Shown here one piece after another: positions 31,946 through 33,613 of a stretch of DNA of 33,613 nucleotides. The stretch covers positions 1 through 33,613 of the forward strand of contig CAZSHN010000008.1 of NCBI GenBank assembly GCA_964607015.1, written 5' to 3'. The DNA is from CAYUNN01 sp964607015 (lineage in GTDB: Bacteria > Patescibacteriota > Minisyncoccia > Minisyncoccales > JAGGXC01). The notes under the pieces are model-generated. The model searched no databases. It saw only the letters and a program-made list of their open reading frames with translations, and was not told where the DNA came from. How positions within the stretch are numbered: position 1 is the stretch's first letter; each line of letters opens with the position of its first letter. The position numbers were made by a program, and so were the translations under genes.

Positions 31946-33555
31946 TCTTCTCCAACATGACGAATTCCCAGACTATTAATAAAACTTGCTAGAGATATTT
32001 TTTTACTTTCTTTGATAGCATTGATTAAATTCTCTGCTGACTTATCAGCAAATCTTTCTAGAGGAATTAAGTCTCCCTTTGTAAGAGTGAAAATATCAGC
32101 TGGCTGAGAGATTAATTTCTCATCAATAAGCTTATCAATGATCTGAGGGCCAAGACCATTAATATCAAATCCTTTCCTTGAAGCAAAATAGCTAATAAAC
32201 TCTCTTTTCCTTGATTGACAATCTGGATTAGGGCAACGCCAATCTACCTCCCCTTCTGATTTTACTAGCTTTGTTTCGCAAACAGGACACTTCTTAGGCA
32301 TTTTAAAATCTTCCTCGTCTCCTGTTCTTAAATCTTCTAAAACTTTAACCACAGCAGGAATTACATCTCCCGCTCTTTCAATAATTACTGTATCTCCCTT
32401 TTTAACTCCCAATCTTTTAATTTGATCGTAATTATGCAAAGTAGCTCTGGTAATTCTTGTTCCTCCGACCTTAACAGGATCAAGGAATGCTATTGGAGTA
32501 ACTTTGCCAGTTCTTCCAACTTGAACATCAATATCTTTTACTTTGGTCGTTGCTTGCTGAGGAGAAAATTTAATAGCTCTTATTCCTCGAGGGCTCTTTC
32601 CAGAAACACCTAGTTTTTCAAAAAGATTATTATCGTCAATGTTAACCACGATTCCATCTACTTGAAAAGGTAAAGCATCTCTTTTTTTAGCAATATCCCT
32701 CCAGAATTTTATAACCTCTTCTAAATTGCTGCACTTTTTTCCTTTGTCAGTTTTAAATCCAAGCTTAGGCAATATTTTGTGTTCTTGAGAATGTTTTTCC
32801 TGACCCAGATTAGTTACTAAATCATAAGCAAGAAATCTTAAAGGACGGGAAGCAGTCAATTTAGGATCAAGTTGTCTAATAGAACCAGCTGCTAAATTTC
32901 TTGGATTAGCATAAAGGTTTTTTCCTTCTTTTTCTCTTTTTCTATTAACTTCTTCGAAATCACTTTTATTCATATAAACCTCTCCTCTAACTTCCAACCT
33001 TCCTTTTTTTAAAACATCCTTTAACTCTTTTTCTACCTTCTTAAGATTAGAATCAAAGTTATCATGCAAAGATATTTTTAAAGGAATACTCTCTATTGTT
33101 TTAAGGTTTTCGGTAACGTTCTCTCCTATCTTTCCGTTCCCCCGAGTAGATCCTTTCACAAATTCACCATTTTCATAAATCAAAGTAACAGCAAAGCCGT
33201 CAATTTTTAATTCACAAAAATATTCAAATTTATCAAAAGAAGGAACTAATCTTTCCAAGTATTTTTTCCAATCATGCAACTCTTCTTCTGAAAAAATATC
33301 TTCGATAGAAAGCATTGGAACAGAATGTTCTACTTTCTCAAACTTGTCTAATGGCTTTCCTCCGATTCTTTGAGTAGGAGAGTCAGGAGTAATAAATTCA
33401 GGATTTTCTTGTTCTAGTTTATATAATTCATGCTTTAGAGAATCCAAAGCTTCCGGAGAAATCTCCTGCTTGTCCTTAACATGATACAAATAACGGTGAC
33501 GTCTAATCACCTTTTTTAATTTATCGATACGTTGTTTTACCTTCTCTTTCCCCAT
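31946..33555 (-). CDS. ligA: NAD-dependent DNA ligase LigA, 3' end missing
   Basis: About 536 N-terminal residues are present. The Ia domain (RHRYLYHVKDKQEISPEALDS near 19) is followed by the adenylation domain, with the nucleotidyl-lysine in ELKIDG (Lys118), STRGNGKIGENVTEN and LEVRGEVYM. The OB domain includes KVGGTRITRATLHNYDQIKR. The zinc finger CPVCETKL...CPNPDCQSR is complete, and helix-hairpin-helix sequence (INGLGPQIIDKLI) runs up to SLGIRHVGE, where the gap begins. The rest of the HhH domain and the C-terminal BRCT domain are lost. The enzyme seals nicks during replication and repair. The ATG is 18 nt after the preceding gene's stop and has no Shine-Dalgarno sequence. Confidence 0.95.
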
Positions 33556-33573
33556 AGATTATTCAAGAATTAA

Positions 33574-33613
33574 TTACCTGTACATCCTACAATAAGCCCA
33601 TTCAGCATACTCG
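33574..33613 (-). CDS. C-terminal end of an unidentified gene
   Basis: On the minus strand an open frame enters from the window edge and reads EYAEWAYCRMYR before TAA (33574-33576), 18 nt upstream of ligA. Thirteen codons including the stop are too few to identify a product, and another frame could be the real one. The close spacing suggests cotranscription with ligA. Confidence 0.35.
   Translation of the reverse strand, partial: EYAEWAYCRMYR

Noticed and set aside
1..33613. CRISPR arrays, insertion sequences, integrases or rRNA genes
   Set aside because: None seen: no regularly spaced repeats, no transposase or recombinase motifs, and no rRNA-like sequence in either strand.

Overview
This AT-rich, densely packed window of standard bacterial code (one gene ends in TGA, so TGA is a stop) most resembles a Patescibacteria/CPR genome, probably Parcubacteria-like. 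That placement is inferred from several things: small ribosomal and RNA-polymerase proteins, a peptidoglycan-binding domain inserted in a peptide-binding protein, surface proteins of a type common in that group, and very few Shine-Dalgarno sequences. No phylogenetic marker search could be run. Two runs of exactly 100 N (28760-28859 and 31846-31945) are scaffold joins.

Layout. (1) 1-3461, minus strand: lemA-htpX (htpX cut by the window edge), groES-groEL behind a sigma70-like promoter with a CIRCE-like operator, and a lone type IV prepilin gene. (2) 3563-8952, plus strand: a compact run of PF04020-type membrane protein, secG, lipid-anchored or membrane-anchored peptide-binding protein, tRNA-Leu(CAG), RNase J and trpS, closed by a terminator shared with the convergent phosphomannomutase gene (8996-10339, minus). 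(3) 10380-11783, plus: rpsF-ssb-rpsR, preceded by a 60-nt stem-bulge-hairpin leader that resembles the S6:S18 autoregulatory element. (4) 11804-22101, minus: rpoB-rpoC-ftsK-recA. (5) 22174-30786, minus: a six-gene block of exported proteins headed by a membrane-tethered helix-turn-helix protein. (6) 30901-33613, minus: rodA and ligA, each broken by a scaffold gap, and the last codons of an unknown gene.

The housekeeping genes cover proteostasis (LemA/HtpX, GroESL), secretion (SecG), translation (TrpRS, S6, S18, tRNA-Leu), transcription (RpoB/C), RNA decay (RNase J), DNA metabolism (Ssb, RecA, FtsK, LigA) and cell-shape synthesis (RodA).

The least ordinary region is the surface-protein block. 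A gene for a predicted cytoplasmic DNA-binding domain on a membrane anchor sits behind a perfect 16-bp palindrome and overlaps the next gene by 4 nt. The following genes encode a coiled-coil surface protein, a 906-residue propeller-like protein, a shorter protein that repeats its Cys-rich C-terminal module, and two proteins with Ig/FN3-like ectodomains and single C-terminal membrane anchors. Together this looks like a self-regulated cell-surface assembly, but no function for it is established.
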